From NCBI GenBank assembly GCA_038373865.1, contig JAXGGA010001123.1, positions 61,001-125,000 on the forward strand: a stretch of DNA of 64,000 bases, written 5' to 3'. Numbering within the stretch: position 1 is the stretch's first letter; each line of letters opens with the position of its first letter. This document shows positions 1 through 13,700 of the stretch, piece after piece. The notes beneath the pieces are model-generated. The model made no database searches, was not told the origin of the DNA, and saw only the letters and a list, made by a program, of their open reading frames with translations. The position numbers were made by a program, and so were the translations under genes. The stretch comes from Uloborus plumipes. Lineage: Eukaryota > Arthropoda > Arachnida > Araneae > Uloboridae.

Positions 1-3000
1 AAAAGACACAAAAATCTTCTATCAATCCAGATATCTGGTGAGCCCAATAAGAAACTGAAAAGATCACTTTTGAAACCAAATCATTTATAATAAATACATT
101 AAACCTCAATTACCTCACATACATTAAAGCATCTCAAAAACAATTTTGTAATTATATTTATGGCGTTTCATAATTGAAGTTTAAGCAAATATAACCAAAA
201 TTGCAGATATTTTTCTAAAACAATCCACAAGAATATAACAGTATTTAATTATAACCAATAGCCAGCAGTGCAAAACTTTTTGCACTAAAATGCTACCTTA
301 AATTCAGCAATTGGGGGAAAGACTGCCCAAAAATTGGGATACGCTTCTTTTCTTGTTACATTTTTAAAGAAATATATAAAAAAAACCTGAAAATATAATT
401 TCATATCATAAAAATCCATCAACACATTGCAGATCAGTCAAGAGAATTTTTATAATTTTCTTGTTTCGTCAAATGTATATTTATGATTATCACCATATAT
501 TGTTATATAATGCTTATAGGTATTCCGTTAATATTCTTTCAACTTTTATAATTTGTCTTGAACTTCTTATCAGTTCTAAAGGTTCATGAGCACCTTGATT
601 GAATAGTCTCTGAACATTCCCACATCTGCCTCATTGTGAAATGTCTATTCTTACTTTATTAGTCTACAATGCATAAACACTAAAGGTCGTTTTAACCAAA
701 TTACACTAAATGAACATAGTTATACTAACTGCAAAAAAACCTGGGCACTGAAAAATATCAAGAAGACTATATATACTCTATATATTTCAGATTTCCCACT
801 CTTGCTATGAATTATATTGAAAAAGAGATAATTTGCTGCTAGTGATTCAGAAAAAAATTAAAAGTACTTAAAGCTTTTATCAATTTTGAGCATTGTACAC
901 AATTCAATTCGTTTTCAAACATTTAATCATATCATTTCAAAACAATGTTCATATTTTTAATGGAACACAAATTTTTCCAAAATAATTTAAATCAGATTAA
1001 AGCGTGCATACACAAGTAATAGTCTAATGCTAAAAAACTAATAAATTAGAGGGTATTGTTGAAATGAAACAATGTTTACCAAAGAAGAAACTTGAGCACA
1101 AATATGAAAAGGGAGAAATTAGATGAGAGGTAAAAAGAAAAAAGGAAAGGAAACATAAATAATTTGGAAAAACATTGAGCGTTTCACTTACTGGGAACCG
1201 TGAAAGACACGAGACAACGTGCCGGCCAGAGGCACGTAACTGGAAGCATTTCAAAAGAAAGAAATTGAGAAATTAACTACAGTTACAATTATGGTTACGT
1301 ATCTTATAAAAGCTAGAACAGAGAAAAGGACACCAAGGAAAATAATTTATCCCATTGGAAGCAAAAATGAGGTTTTTTGTATCAGGTGGAAAAATTATTT
1401 TGTCCTAAAACAAATTTATATTTTTGGGGAGGAGAGCTATTCTCAGAACTTAATTTTAACAGTCAAGAACTGTTGTCTTCAAAAGGAACATCTCTCTCTC
1501 TCTCTCTCACCATCATGACAACCGTTTATAAAATTGAAGTTGAATAGCAATTTATGTTAGTTTTAGCAAATATTTATTTTATTTTTTTCTTTCTTTTTTT
1601 CAGAATTTTGAGTAATCTGAACATTTTTATCCAGAACAAGCATCAACTGGTTTGTGTTAAAAGGGCTCCAGAGCAGGCCTGTCATTTGGGAGGCAGGGCA
1701 ATTGCCAAACCATTAGCTTTGAGACATTAAAGTACTTACATGTGCATGGGCAAGGTTTTGTTGATTTTTGATATATGCATTGAGTATATATCTAAGTATC
1801 TGATACAGACTTTGATACACATTGAGTATACTCCTTTGATCATTCACCCCTAATTAAAAACTTGAAACAACGAGCCTGCTCTACTATATGTGCATAAGTG
1901 TAAAACATCCCAAATTGTAAAGAATGAAATCATTACAGAACTAATACAACAAATCTATCCAAAAAAAAAAATGTTTAGGAAAAGACACTATTTTATGAAT
2001 AAAAAAGAAAAGCTTAAGCTGTTTTTTGCTAAAAGAGTAAGATAAGTAATTAATCGACAGGATGAGCAGTTTGATTTTAAAAATAAAATCGGACCTAAAA
2101 AATTAATAATTAAACAGAAAATAAAGCATATAATTTGTTTCAATTAGTTCAGATGTATGATCGTAGTTTTGGAATACACAAGACCGGATCAGTGGTCATT
2201 ATAGCAAACAATTTTGTAAGCATGCTCAACAGACTCAAGTTTAACATTAATTTTTACACTCCAACAACTGACAGCAACAATGAATAATTAATACAAGTTT
2301 TTAAAATAATCAAAAATGCAGCAAATTGAAAAAGCTAATTAAGTCTTCAACTTCTAAAACATACATCATTGATGACTAATTGAAAATTATTGCATAAATA
2401 TCCTCAGAGAATAATTGAAGAAAATAAATTTACAAGTCAACCGGATTTTAAATTTTTAAGCAAATATGAAACTAAAACATTTGGTTTGAAGTCCATGAAA
2501 ACTGGTCACAGAAACACAAAGTTTATGAAATTCTACTTTGTTCCACTTCCAAAACTTCTTTCAATTTTGTTATATTAACAAATTGCAAATGAAAAAAAAA
2601 TTAAACTTTAGGATCAAAAAAAAATTGTAGCTCACTACATGAAGTCCTTTTATTCAAATTTCATAACTACTAATAAATTTTTAAATTTTCAAAGCTTTAT
2701 AAAAGCTTAAAACCAAATTTCTGCTTGGATTCAAAGAGATTTTTTTTTTTTTTTTTTTTCTTCAGAATTATCTAGCAATGATAAAAACGTGCAGCATTTT
2801 ACAAATATGTTACATACTTTTTGATACCATCTAGGCACAGAATATATAAATGTAATTGGCATAAATGACAAAATAAAAGTTTTAAAAAGTTATTGTAAAA
2901 TGATAGTTATGAAAAGAAAAATAATAAAATCATTTAAAATAAGTAACTGCTATGTAAATGGAATCTCCATCTTTCATTTCTTAGCATTTCCACACTCCTC

Positions 3001-3275
3001 ATACAAATTGTACAATTTTGAAGCAGATAAATCATTGTATTTTAACCATCCTGAAATTAAAAAAAAAACAGCTTTTATATCAGAAGAAGAGCTGAAGTTT
3101 CCAGTTTGGCATTTTTCATGGAACAAATTAGCAATCCTAGATTGTTTTAGGGATATACAAAAATAATCATAAATGGCTTTAGAAAAAAAATTCCCTTTTT
3201 TTACAGGTCAGGGGTAGGAGTAGCTAGGTCATTAAAAATAAAGGAAAAACTGAATTTAACGTATAGTGCTGAGTA
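1..3275. other. AT-rich non-coding DNA, probably MON2 intron
   Basis: I see no recognisable exon here. The MON2 reading frame leaves exon 15 in phase 2, and no segment on the minus strand continues the conserved MON2 sequence, so this is probably part of a long intron that runs off the left edge. It holds a short (CT)n run near 1491-1508 and a poly-T run near 2741-2759. Short open frames are AT-rich and unlike known proteins. Confidence 0.5.
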
Positions 3276-3663
3276 TATCGCACCCTTGCTACAAAAGTGC
3301 CACAACTCAAAAATTGTAATTTTTGAGTTATGACCGTCATTAGACGTAGTTTACACGTCTCTAATAATCTTCAAAAGAGCCAGAAAATGCATTGAAAAAT
3401 CAGCCGCCAAAGGGCAGTTATGGCGTTTTGTTGTTATTAAGATGCATAAGACCCCTTCCATTGAAATGCCACATCTTGAGTTGTCGTCCTGCCGTCGTAG
3501 AGTAACTTGCGTAACTAACGATCATAGTTTGAGATGTATCTCTCTTCATATTGACAAATTCAAAAATACTAAAATGTGCCGAGTCAGCCCGAGAACAGTT
3601 TTTGCAATTCCTGGAAAACGTAGTTTTTTGAGTTGTGGCACTTTTGTAGCAAAGGGTGCGATA
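3276..3663. mobile_element. MITE with ~35-bp terminal inverted repeats, TA target site
   Basis: The left end TATCGCACCCTTGCTAC continues through AAAAGTGCCACAACTC and is mirrored by GAGTTGTGGCACTTTTGTAGC...GGGTGCGATA on the right, with one extra base in the right arm. TA flanks both ends, which fits a Tc1/mariner-type target duplication. There is no transposase, so it is non-autonomous. It lies in the left part of the MON2 locus. Confidence 0.75.
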
Positions 3664-4630
3664 TATTTGAAAAAAAAGTCCTACTCCCTTTTTTAAGCAA
3701 AAATTGAACTGAGCAACTGCTTAAGAGACAGTTCATAAACTTTTCTTTTTTTCGAAGCAAGACTCATTAAATCTGCACAACAATCAAAAAAAAAATTTTT
3801 TTTTTCAAAAAAAGAATCTTAAGAATCTGATTACTATGATTAAAAATTGCTAGAGCTGAGGAGAGTTCAAAATCCTTTTTACGTCTTTTAAAATTGATCA
3901 GGTATTACATAGAATGTGTATCACTTTTTCTTTGTTTTTAATGACTTAACATTGTTTTCTCATGCAAACAAGTAAATATTTATTCAAGCTAATATGCAAT
4001 ATTTACATATTTCAAACTTTTTCTTAACATTTAAAATTTATGATTTAAATATTAAGTCTTTTTTTATTTTCTCTAAGAATCTAGCTCTGGGTTAAGCAGT
4101 TGAGATTACAGTAATAATAAAATTTTTATTGGATTGAATCAAAATTTGATATTTTACTACAAACATTCATACTAATATTCCATATTTTTTGAATTTGTAC
4201 AATTTTTGGTCTACAGTGATATTTGTTATTACTATAACATAGTTAAATAGATTTAAGAAATAGTTCCAAACTTATTTTTGAAAGTAAGACTCACTCAGCC
4301 TATGATACATTCGTAAACACTTTTTTTTCTTAACTTCTCTTAGAGCATCAAATTATTATGGTCAAAGAGTGATTTTATGCTCAATATTCTTGTGTTAATT
4401 ACGCCAATTGCAAGTGACAAAAACAAAAAATGCATCCACTATTTGGAGCTTTTACTCTAAGTCTATTAATTGCCATATAACTGCAGAAAGATATGCTAAT
4501 ATTGTTTTAAATCCTTGGGTCAATTCCGTAGTTAAAAGATTAATATAGTTATAGGAAAGCAAGGAAAATCAATAGGAAAAAGGGTGCACAGAAAAAAAAA
4601 ATTAATTGCCAAGTCTGTCATTAAACTTAC

Positions 4631-4785
4631 TGTGAGCTTTCAAAAAGCCTGGAAAGCATGGCGGATAAAACAGGCAAATCAGCCATTACAGCAGTTGTGA
4701 TGACAGCATTTGAAGAATCTGCTGAATGGCTTGCTTTTAAACTTCCTCCAGTGGATGGTTTCAAGCCCAGGATCCACACCAAATG
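4631..4785 (-). CDS. MON2: MON2 coding exon 15 (residues 735-786), last exon found
   Basis: Translates [20 protein letters not shown] then [20 protein letters not shown] and [26 protein letters not shown] and [18 protein letters not shown] are family hallmarks. Acceptor CTAG, donor GTAAGT; ends in phase 2, so the gene continues, but I find no exon 16 in the remaining 4.6 kb. The Tc1 element at 5184-6678 sits in the intron before it. Confidence 0.94.
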
Positions 4786-7700
4786 CTAGAACATAATTTG
4801 TGTCCTTTTGTAATGAGTACTGTTTTTAACGCAATTTTCAGCAAAACATTACACATTTTATCCGTAGTAAAAGTGATAAGCCTCATGTTGGAAATACAAG
4901 TGCCTCACATTTTTATTTTGAAAGGAATAATTTTTTAAAGTGAAGGGGAAACTAACCAAAATAGTTAGTAAATACTTTAATGAAAAAGCCAGTTAATGCT
5001 TTAAAATTTAATTTTATTTATAGTATTATTTTATTAAAAGAAAAATAATTTGGAGTTTAAAAACTTTGTAGTTCCAAAAAAAAAAAAAAAAACTCCTCCT
5101 AACCTGCAGTACAAGTGTTACTACAGATCAATACAAATTTTCAGTTTACATTGCAATCAACTCAAAAATTTGCGAACAAATTACACTGGTTATCAAAAAT
5201 TAAGGAAAAATCACAAAAATGATGATTACTCAAGAAGTTACTTGTAGATTTTTATGAAACTTTGCCATATTGTACAACACATAGTAAGGTATAAAATAAC
5301 ATAAAAAGAAATTACCAGACAATTATGGTATTATAAAAAATAATGCACTTACAAAATGAACAAATTTGAGGTGGCAGTTTGATATTGGGGAAGTACCTTC
5401 AATATGGTATATGATCCCCTCTAACAGCAATACAGCAAGAGCAGCGATGCGTGATGCTGTCACTTATTTGGTCTATCAATTCTACAGGAAGCAAGAGCCA
5501 CTGATCTTGCAAAGCAGTAGCAAGCATGGCAAGGGATTGAGGGGGTGGGTTGAGGGCAGCAATACGTCTCCCTAAAGCGTCCCAAACGTGCTTGATAGGA
5601 TTCAAGTCCGGGGAACGAGCTGGCCACTCCATGCGCAGAATTGTAGCGTGTTCCAGATAATTGTCTATGATGCCAGCTCGGTGTGGTCTTGCGTTATTGT
5701 CCTGTAGCAGGAATGTATCACCTATTGCCCCAACGTATGGGCGAACATAAGTATCAAGGATGTCATCCCTATAAATTTGAGCATTTATGGTTCCTCTGGG
5801 AAAGACATGGAGGTCTGTGCGTCCACCCAAAGAGATGCCACACCAAACACAGACACTGCCTCTTCCGTAGGCATCTCTTTCGCGAATGTTTGACGGATGA
5901 TAACGGGTTCCAGGTTTCCTCCATATCAAATGACGCCTACTATCACTTTCTAGACTACATCTGGACTCATCTGTAAAGAGTACAACCCTCCATTGGTCAT
6001 GCGTCCAATGAACATGTTGCTGTGCCCACTGTAAACGGTCCCTCCTATGGCGTGATGACAACGGCACACAAATAACTGGTTGTCCTGCAAACAGACCACC
6101 CTTGTGAAGCCTTCTACACATGGTAGAAGTTGACACCAACCTTCTGGTGGCTGCAGCCAGGGAGGATCTGAGACGAGTCGGAGTAGCAGATCTACGCCTG
6201 CGTGCGCATAACCTCAAATATCGGTCATCAGCACTCGTCGTAGCTATTGGCCGTCCTTGACTGAACCTCCTGGATGCCAAACCTGTGGTTAAAAATTGGC
6301 TCCAAAGTCTATGAACCACAGAAGGACTCACATTTAGCCACCTGGCCGCTTCTGTTTGACTTTGTTCTGCCTCTAGTCTCCCAATGGCTATGCATCTTAG
6401 TTCTGCAAGTAAATGATGCCTAGAAGTCATAGCTAGAGTTGGCTATCTCAGATTTCTTTTGGTAGTATCACGGCGAGATTTATAGGCTTGCTCTCAAACG
6501 TGGTTTTTTAAGCTCTTCGAAGATGACGTACTCTAATTGCAGTGCCACTATTTTGCATAACATAGTTTTACTCAGCAACTCTTACTTAACAACATGTCCA
6601 AATTTTGTATGATTTGGATTATTTTTCAGGGAGTTATGGTGATTTTTGTGATTTTTCCTTAATTTATGATAACCAGTGTACATAAAAAGTTAAAACTGCA
6701 CAGCCTACAAAACAATAGTATATTTTTCAGTAAAGATTTTTCAAGATGCAGGAGTAGAAGAAAAGAAGAGAAAATGTTTCAAAAATAACCCCAAGCAAAT
6801 GCGTTCTGGTAAAAACCAATGTCTAATTGAATTTTAGATTTATGCATTGACATTAAAGATTTCTTTGAACAAAGTTGTAAAAACATTATTTGATCAAGAT
6901 AAACAATGAAATTTTATTGTGATATTTGATTAAATTATCAATACAATACCTAAGGAAATAAACAAACAATTTGAATAAAATCATGTAATAAAAATATGAA
7001 ACATGGAGGCTTTGAAATATTTCCTTTTAAGGAAGAATATTAAACTTATTAGACATGGTGATCAAAAAATAACTATGCACTTCCAAAAAACACTAATTTT
7101 CTTTCACAAGTGTTTGAACAAAAGCACTCCTTAGAGCAGTTTAGAATGCTGATCTGCCATTTTCTGTCAAAATGAATTGAAAAAAAAAACAACTTTTAAT
7201 GGAGAAAAACTTAATCCTACAGTAAGAGACGATGTTTATACATCTTGAATAAGAATTGTTCTAATATAAAATACACAACAAATAATTAGATGATATGAGT
7301 TGTTAATAGTAAATTTTCATTAGGTTACAAACAAAATATCAACTTTCATTATTAATATTTTTTTGTCATTAAAAAGTTGAAAACATATTTTAAAATGTAT
7401 ACTTTTTTTTTTTTTTTTAATTTTTCAAGTTTCGATAAAAATTAGAAAACTTTCTATATTTTTTGAGGCATTTTGAAACTTTGCAGTTTTTAGATCTCTC
7501 TTGTCGTTTAGCAACCATTTTATAATCTTGAACTGGAAACGTGTACAAAACAAACTGCATGAAATTATTCACAATAAATAAATATGGAAAAACTAACCTG
7601 CACTGTTGTGAGTACCAAATGCCATGCAGTGCCCAAAACAGCTCCATGGCAATGTGCAAGACTCAAAACTGCCCTCATACACTGCAAATTTTTAGCCGTC

Positions 7701-10700
7701 AACTGTATAAGAACACAAGTGTGTATTACTACATGACGTAAACATTAACATTTATATAAAATTTGCTAAAGATATAAATATTGCTTTCAAGAAATTGATT
7801 GTATTAGGAAGGGGAAAAAATACTTTAAAAGTTAATTCATTGGAGTCATAAGAATTTAGAAAATTAAACAGAACAATGTTGCACTTTTATTCTTTCTTTT
7901 TTTTTTTAGCTTAAAAGGAAACAACATTGGCAAGTCATATGATGAACTTGTACTGAAATGTTATAATTTGTAACATTTGTCAGTTGGTACATTGCTTACT
8001 GCTTTGTAAGAGTATATTTAAACGTGAGCTTATCTAACTTAAAGAGCAAAATAAAGGGTCACCACCCGCCACATGGGACATAAATAAAAAAAAGCAATAA
8101 AAATCACCTTTCGATTGCCACTGAATCACCGCCTTAAAAATAAATAATATAATAATGGCTACCTTTGAAGATTTTTAATTTTTTCAGACCTTGTGTGATC
8201 CTCTAAAAGAGCATCCATTCTTTCATGTGGTATCACTATCGGTGGATGCTGTTGCAAAGAGAATTTTGACACTCAACCAAATGGAGATACCTGAGCTTTC
8301 TTCTATGCTAAACCACACTTGCAATTTAATTTTGCCAAGGGTACTCAAAGCTAAACAAGAATCTGCGCCTTTGAGAGTAACAGGGCAGTGCCTAACCACT
8401 TCATCACTCTATCAGCAACATCAAAACACTTGCTATGAAAAAAATGGATGAGGAACTAACCATAACTGGGCCTTGTTGAGCTCCCAGAGGCAAAGAAGCA
8501 GTGGGAAGAGGGGTGCCCACAGCAACCACCTGCTGCCGAATTTCATGACCATCACAACTCCCCAAGTAGAGTCCAAGTGGTAGTTGATTAGCGCCTGACG
8601 AATTGGGGATTCCATGGACAAAATCTTCGGACTCTCGCTTACGGTCTAGTTCAAGAAAACAACAAAGGGCACATTTTAATTATGATCAATTTCAAACAAA
8701 AATACCCTTGTTACTATTGCATTTGTAATTAAATACACACCAGTGAGGAAGAGTCTGGAGGAATGGGACAGAACTTGCATTTAAGCAAAAATAAATTTAC
8801 AAGCTAGAACTAATTTTTCCCATTTAATTTCTACACAAATGCGTTTATCATATTCCTCCTTACCCTCTCCCGAAATTGGAAAAAAAATTAATAAGTTTAT
8901 CATCAAAGGTATTATGTTGAATATTTAAATCATTGATTCAACTATCATACTATTGAAATTTAAAATAAAAATTGCACCTGATTGACCAAGAGCATAAAAA
9001 ATATGCTTAATTTATTTTCATACAATTTCTGTTATTTACAGAATAGAGCTTTCTCTTGAAGGACACAATAAGGAATCTGAAATCCTTGGAAAACAAAAAA
9101 CCACCTTGGATGTCTACAATATTCCAGTTAAGTGAATAAATTTTTTATCGTGCTTATTTTACCTTTTCAAATTTTTATGACTTGAATACTAATATCCAAG
9201 ATTATATGAAAATATATTAGTTTAAATTAACTTTTATTTAAAACCTGAATGCATCCATATAATTTATTTTCACACAATTTCATTTATTTACAGAATAGAG
9301 CTTTCTCTTGAAGAACACAATAAGGAATCTGAAATCCTTGGAAAACAAATACCCACCTAGGATGTCAACAATATTCCAGTTAAGTGAATGAATTTTTTAT
9401 CCTGCTTATTTTACCCTTCCAAATTTTTATGACTTGAATACTAATACCCAAGGTTATATGAAAATATATTACTTTAAATTAACTTTTATTTAAAACCTGA
9501 ACGCATCCTTATAATTTTTTCCAAAAAAAAACTTAGTGAAATATTACAACAATTCACTTTTAAGTTAGCTCATTCATTTTTCCATGCAGATGACTGCACA
9601 CTACTTAACCTTTAGAAACCGGGTGGTACACATGCTGTACCATAAGTCTTTTTTCTTTAGAGGACGGGGTTGAAATTTTCACTCAAACCCTCTGGAGCCA
9701 GGGATTTTTTCAAGGTTTCATACGTCTGGTATGACAGTTTATACCTTCTCTTTTCAATGGGAAAGAAATCTGGTTTAACTGTCGTACTACCTGGGTTGAA
9801 AGAAAAATTTCTATATGAACAGCCCGGATCCAAAAGGTTTAATGGAAAATATTATGACAGAGATTCCCAACTGCTGATATGACAAAAAACATCCATCAAT
9901 TTTCTATTCTTGATGAAACAGAGTGAGAAAAAAATCTGCTTTAAAATCGATCAAGAATAAAATTTTGTATGATAACTTTTTGTGCTGCTGCCCTAATTTT
10001 AGAATCTTGAATACACAATTTTGCTTTGAAGTTATTGCTTTGTGAAACCTTCTATTTGATTTGCAAAGTATTGCTTTGCACTGGAGTGTGTTTTAAAGAC
10101 TATTTCTTAGGATTTTTTCTCTGTCATAATGCTCACATTTTACTTCCGTGTTTTAATTTCTGCCAAAAGAAATGATAAATAATAGCAAGTAATTACTTCC
10201 ACTGTTAAAATGTAGCCCAAAACAAAGAAAAATAATAAAAATTATAAAAATTTTGTAAATAAATTTATCAAACTTATAATTTCTTTCAGCTTGCATTTTT
10301 TAACAACTGTTCTATGATTTATAGTTAAAAGTAAATGACAACAAAAATGCTACTGTAAACTTAATAGTAGTTTTTCAATAGAAAGATTTTTGCAAAGAAA
10401 AATGCTAAGTCACAACTTTTTTTTCAAAAATTAAACTGGGTCTGGGGGCTGAAAATGGTTACAAAACCCTACATTGTAATATTTTTATCCTTCTTGCATC
10501 ATTCAAATATCATTGTTCAGATAACATATTAACCCATTTATGCCCAATTTTTTTTAACAATTTTTTTCAATTTTTATCTGCTTAAAACTCTTACTTGGAA
10601 TGGTTTACATACATTTTAGGCGTAAAATAGTTCGCCGTTGCCATATTTATTAAGTTATTTTACGTCCTGTTCATGGGATATTTTGCAGATATGTGAGCAA

Positions 10701-13700
10701 AATACGACCTTACTTGACTTTACTTTTGCTAATAACATTACAGAAGGCATATGTGATCAATTGAAAGCAAATCATTTTAAAATAGCTTAATATTATGAAA
10801 AATAAGTTCGTAAAAAAAAAAACTTACTTTCTGTGGCTATCCATGCTGGATCGTTGCTTGACTGATTTGTCTGAAAATAGCTGTCAATAAATAAACTCTG
10901 ATGTCCAAATAGTGGCTCTAACTGGTTTTCTCAAGAAGAAGGACTATTTAACTTGTGAAAAACAGCTTTAGTAAAAGGAATACCCATTATTCATTGCATG
11001 CAGTAACTAACAAGTGTCCCGTTTTTAGGCTACTGGGCATAAATGGGTTAAACTCATTGATAGACACTTATCAAAATTATTTTTAGCTATTCAATCCTGT
11101 TATAATCAAAACCAAATTAATTAATTAAATTACTCCGTAAAATAAAAACACTGGACTGTCAGGATAACAGTACCTCCTTTTCCATCTGTTCTCATTGGAT
11201 TCGCATTCAGAACAGTGAGAGTGTAATGGGGAGGAAGAGAAGCCTTGCACATAGCTGTGATGAAAGCATCCCTGGGAATGGTCAAACCTAGCGTTCCACA
11301 GATGCTGCCATAAATCTGCATTGCCTTCAAAATGTTTTCTGTTGCTGTTTCATCCGTGCTAAAAATATGAGAAAAATCAAAGTTTAGTCACCTGCTCAAA
11401 TCTTAGCAAAAAAGAATAAAATAAACATAATTCACAAAAATTTTTGATTTCTTATTTTCATGAGATCTCAATTCTTTACTTTAAAAACTCTAAACTGATT
11501 CAAGTATAAGTCAGCTGAAAGCTTTTATTATAATTAAAGAGCCAAGTGAATATAAGTGATATGTGAAATTTGAAATTCGCTGATTTACAAATTTGAATTA
11601 GTGTGTGTTCAATTGTGTTAACTCACTAACACAATTGAAGGGGCAAGTGAATAAAGGGGATATGTAATAATTTTTTAAACGTCTAGAAAACGCTTTCAAA
11701 AAAATTATTACCTCATCACATTCATCCATTGTAAAAAGGAAGTTTTTCAAAAATTGTCACATATCACCTTTATCCGCTTTCCCCTTCAATTGTTTTATGT
11801 TTTCGACAAAAGATTTGGGAAATCATATAATAATACTTGTTCAGATGTTCCATTAACTTGAGTAGATATTTTATCTGCTCTATCAAATGCCCAAAAATAT
11901 TTTAACAAAATAAAAGCCTTACTTTACATCAACAAAGCACAACAGGTCATACCTTGCATCAATCAATAAGGTGAATGCTGCAAGGAGTCCACACCATGTT
12001 GAATTTACTATTTGTTCAGCCAGGTCATGGGGGCAGTCGGCTTCGTTGATCACATGAGATGTATCCGGCACATTCTCTTCTCGCACGGACTCTGTTGCAC
12101 GTGTCTCTGGTTCAGCGGACGAATCATCATCAGGACACGTCTTATTTTTCTGAGGATGTATTATTGTTTCAATGCTATTAATCACATCCAAGAGACATGA
12201 GTATGCCACAGATATCCCATAGCCATCCGGAACCCCAGGAGCTTCAAGACGATCAAGAAATTCTAAACTGAAAATATTATGACAGAATTTAAAGTCAAAG
12301 AAATGAAAAGAGAAAATATACAAACAGAACATCATTAAAAAAAAAAAAACTTAAACAGAACTTTTTAAAAAATTTTAAACTAAAAACATTAAAATGTTCA
12401 AAAGCAACAAATAAATCAGTAAAAAATAACTTTTGATAAAAATAGCACAAAGAATATGGAAAACAAATTGCAGCCTAAATATTGGTAAAGGAATAAAAAG
12501 CATCAATGTAACTGATTAGTGTCCCAAATCCAGTTTGATATGACTCTATCTGCAAAATATTGGATACCTAACGTGAAGGTTGCATTGAGCCTTTAAAATT
12601 ATTTCTGATCCAACAATTCATGATTTTTTAAAGATATCCAACTCAGGATATTACTAGAATATTAAACAATATTTTCAACTGCATGACACAATATTACTTT
12701 CTGTCTGATTGCTTGCAAAAAAATGAAATAAAGAGATCTGTATTACTTTCTAAAAAATGCAAGATCTTTTAAGACCCAAATTATTTTCCCAAAAAACATA
12801 AGATTCGTCTTCTGAAATCATAAGATAACCATGCTGCATCCCCCACCCTCACACCTCCAGCTCTACGGGCAAGGAAAAAGTATAACAAATTTGATCATCT
12901 TATGATTACCATGTGCATGACCGAATTTAAACACCTCTATTTAATCATTTAAACATCAGTAAATATTTACTTTGACCGTACACTTCATATTGGATTTTAT
13001 CCATAAGAAATATGCATATTTTTAAGCAACTTAGTTAAGAAAATTAAGCAGACCCAAACTAATTTTCCAAAAAATGTAGGTTTTTTTCATTGTTGGATGA
13101 AAAAAACTAAAACAAAAGCTACAATTGCTGCACATTTTGGAAATGCAAAATTACTCACAAAACTGGCTTGCAAGTTCCTGATGGCATCTGGTTGATGGGA
13201 AACCATACACCTCTATAAAGGAAGCCAGCCTGCGGCGTAATACCAGGTCCCACAGGCATACCCGCTAGTAATGCTGGAGGCTGACCTTGGACTGATGCTG
13301 GAACACTACCAGAGCCACTGCCTTGTAGAGCAGGGTTCACACCAGTCGCAATAAACATTGACTGTACATAGGATCCAAGGGCATTCACAATATCTTTGAA
13401 GATTTTCGTACTGTGAGGCTTCATATCATAGGACTGGCAAAATGACCTAAAAAAGAATAAGAATTAGTTTCAAAAGCTATGTTTTAGATCTCAAAGAAGG
13501 AAAGGAAGAAAAAAATTGCATTTTGTATTCAATTCTTCAAAAATTAAAAAACTTAAAAACCTTTTAAGGCTTCCTGAAATTAACAATAACAATAAGTAGC
13601 AATACGCATAATGGCTTTCAACAGGCCGGAGACTGACAAAAATCGATAAAACAAGAAATGTAAGCAAAACATAAATCTCACATTTTGTATTTTGATCTGA

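Noticed and set aside
1192..1239. 48-nt minus-strand segment with AG and GT borders that reads YVPLAGTLSRVFHGSQ, vaguely like a later MON2 block (WRPLTGHLLEVCQHPN)
   Set aside because: The intervening conserved MON2 sequence that should come first is nowhere between it and exon 15, the similarity is short, and a 48-nt match at this level can be chance.
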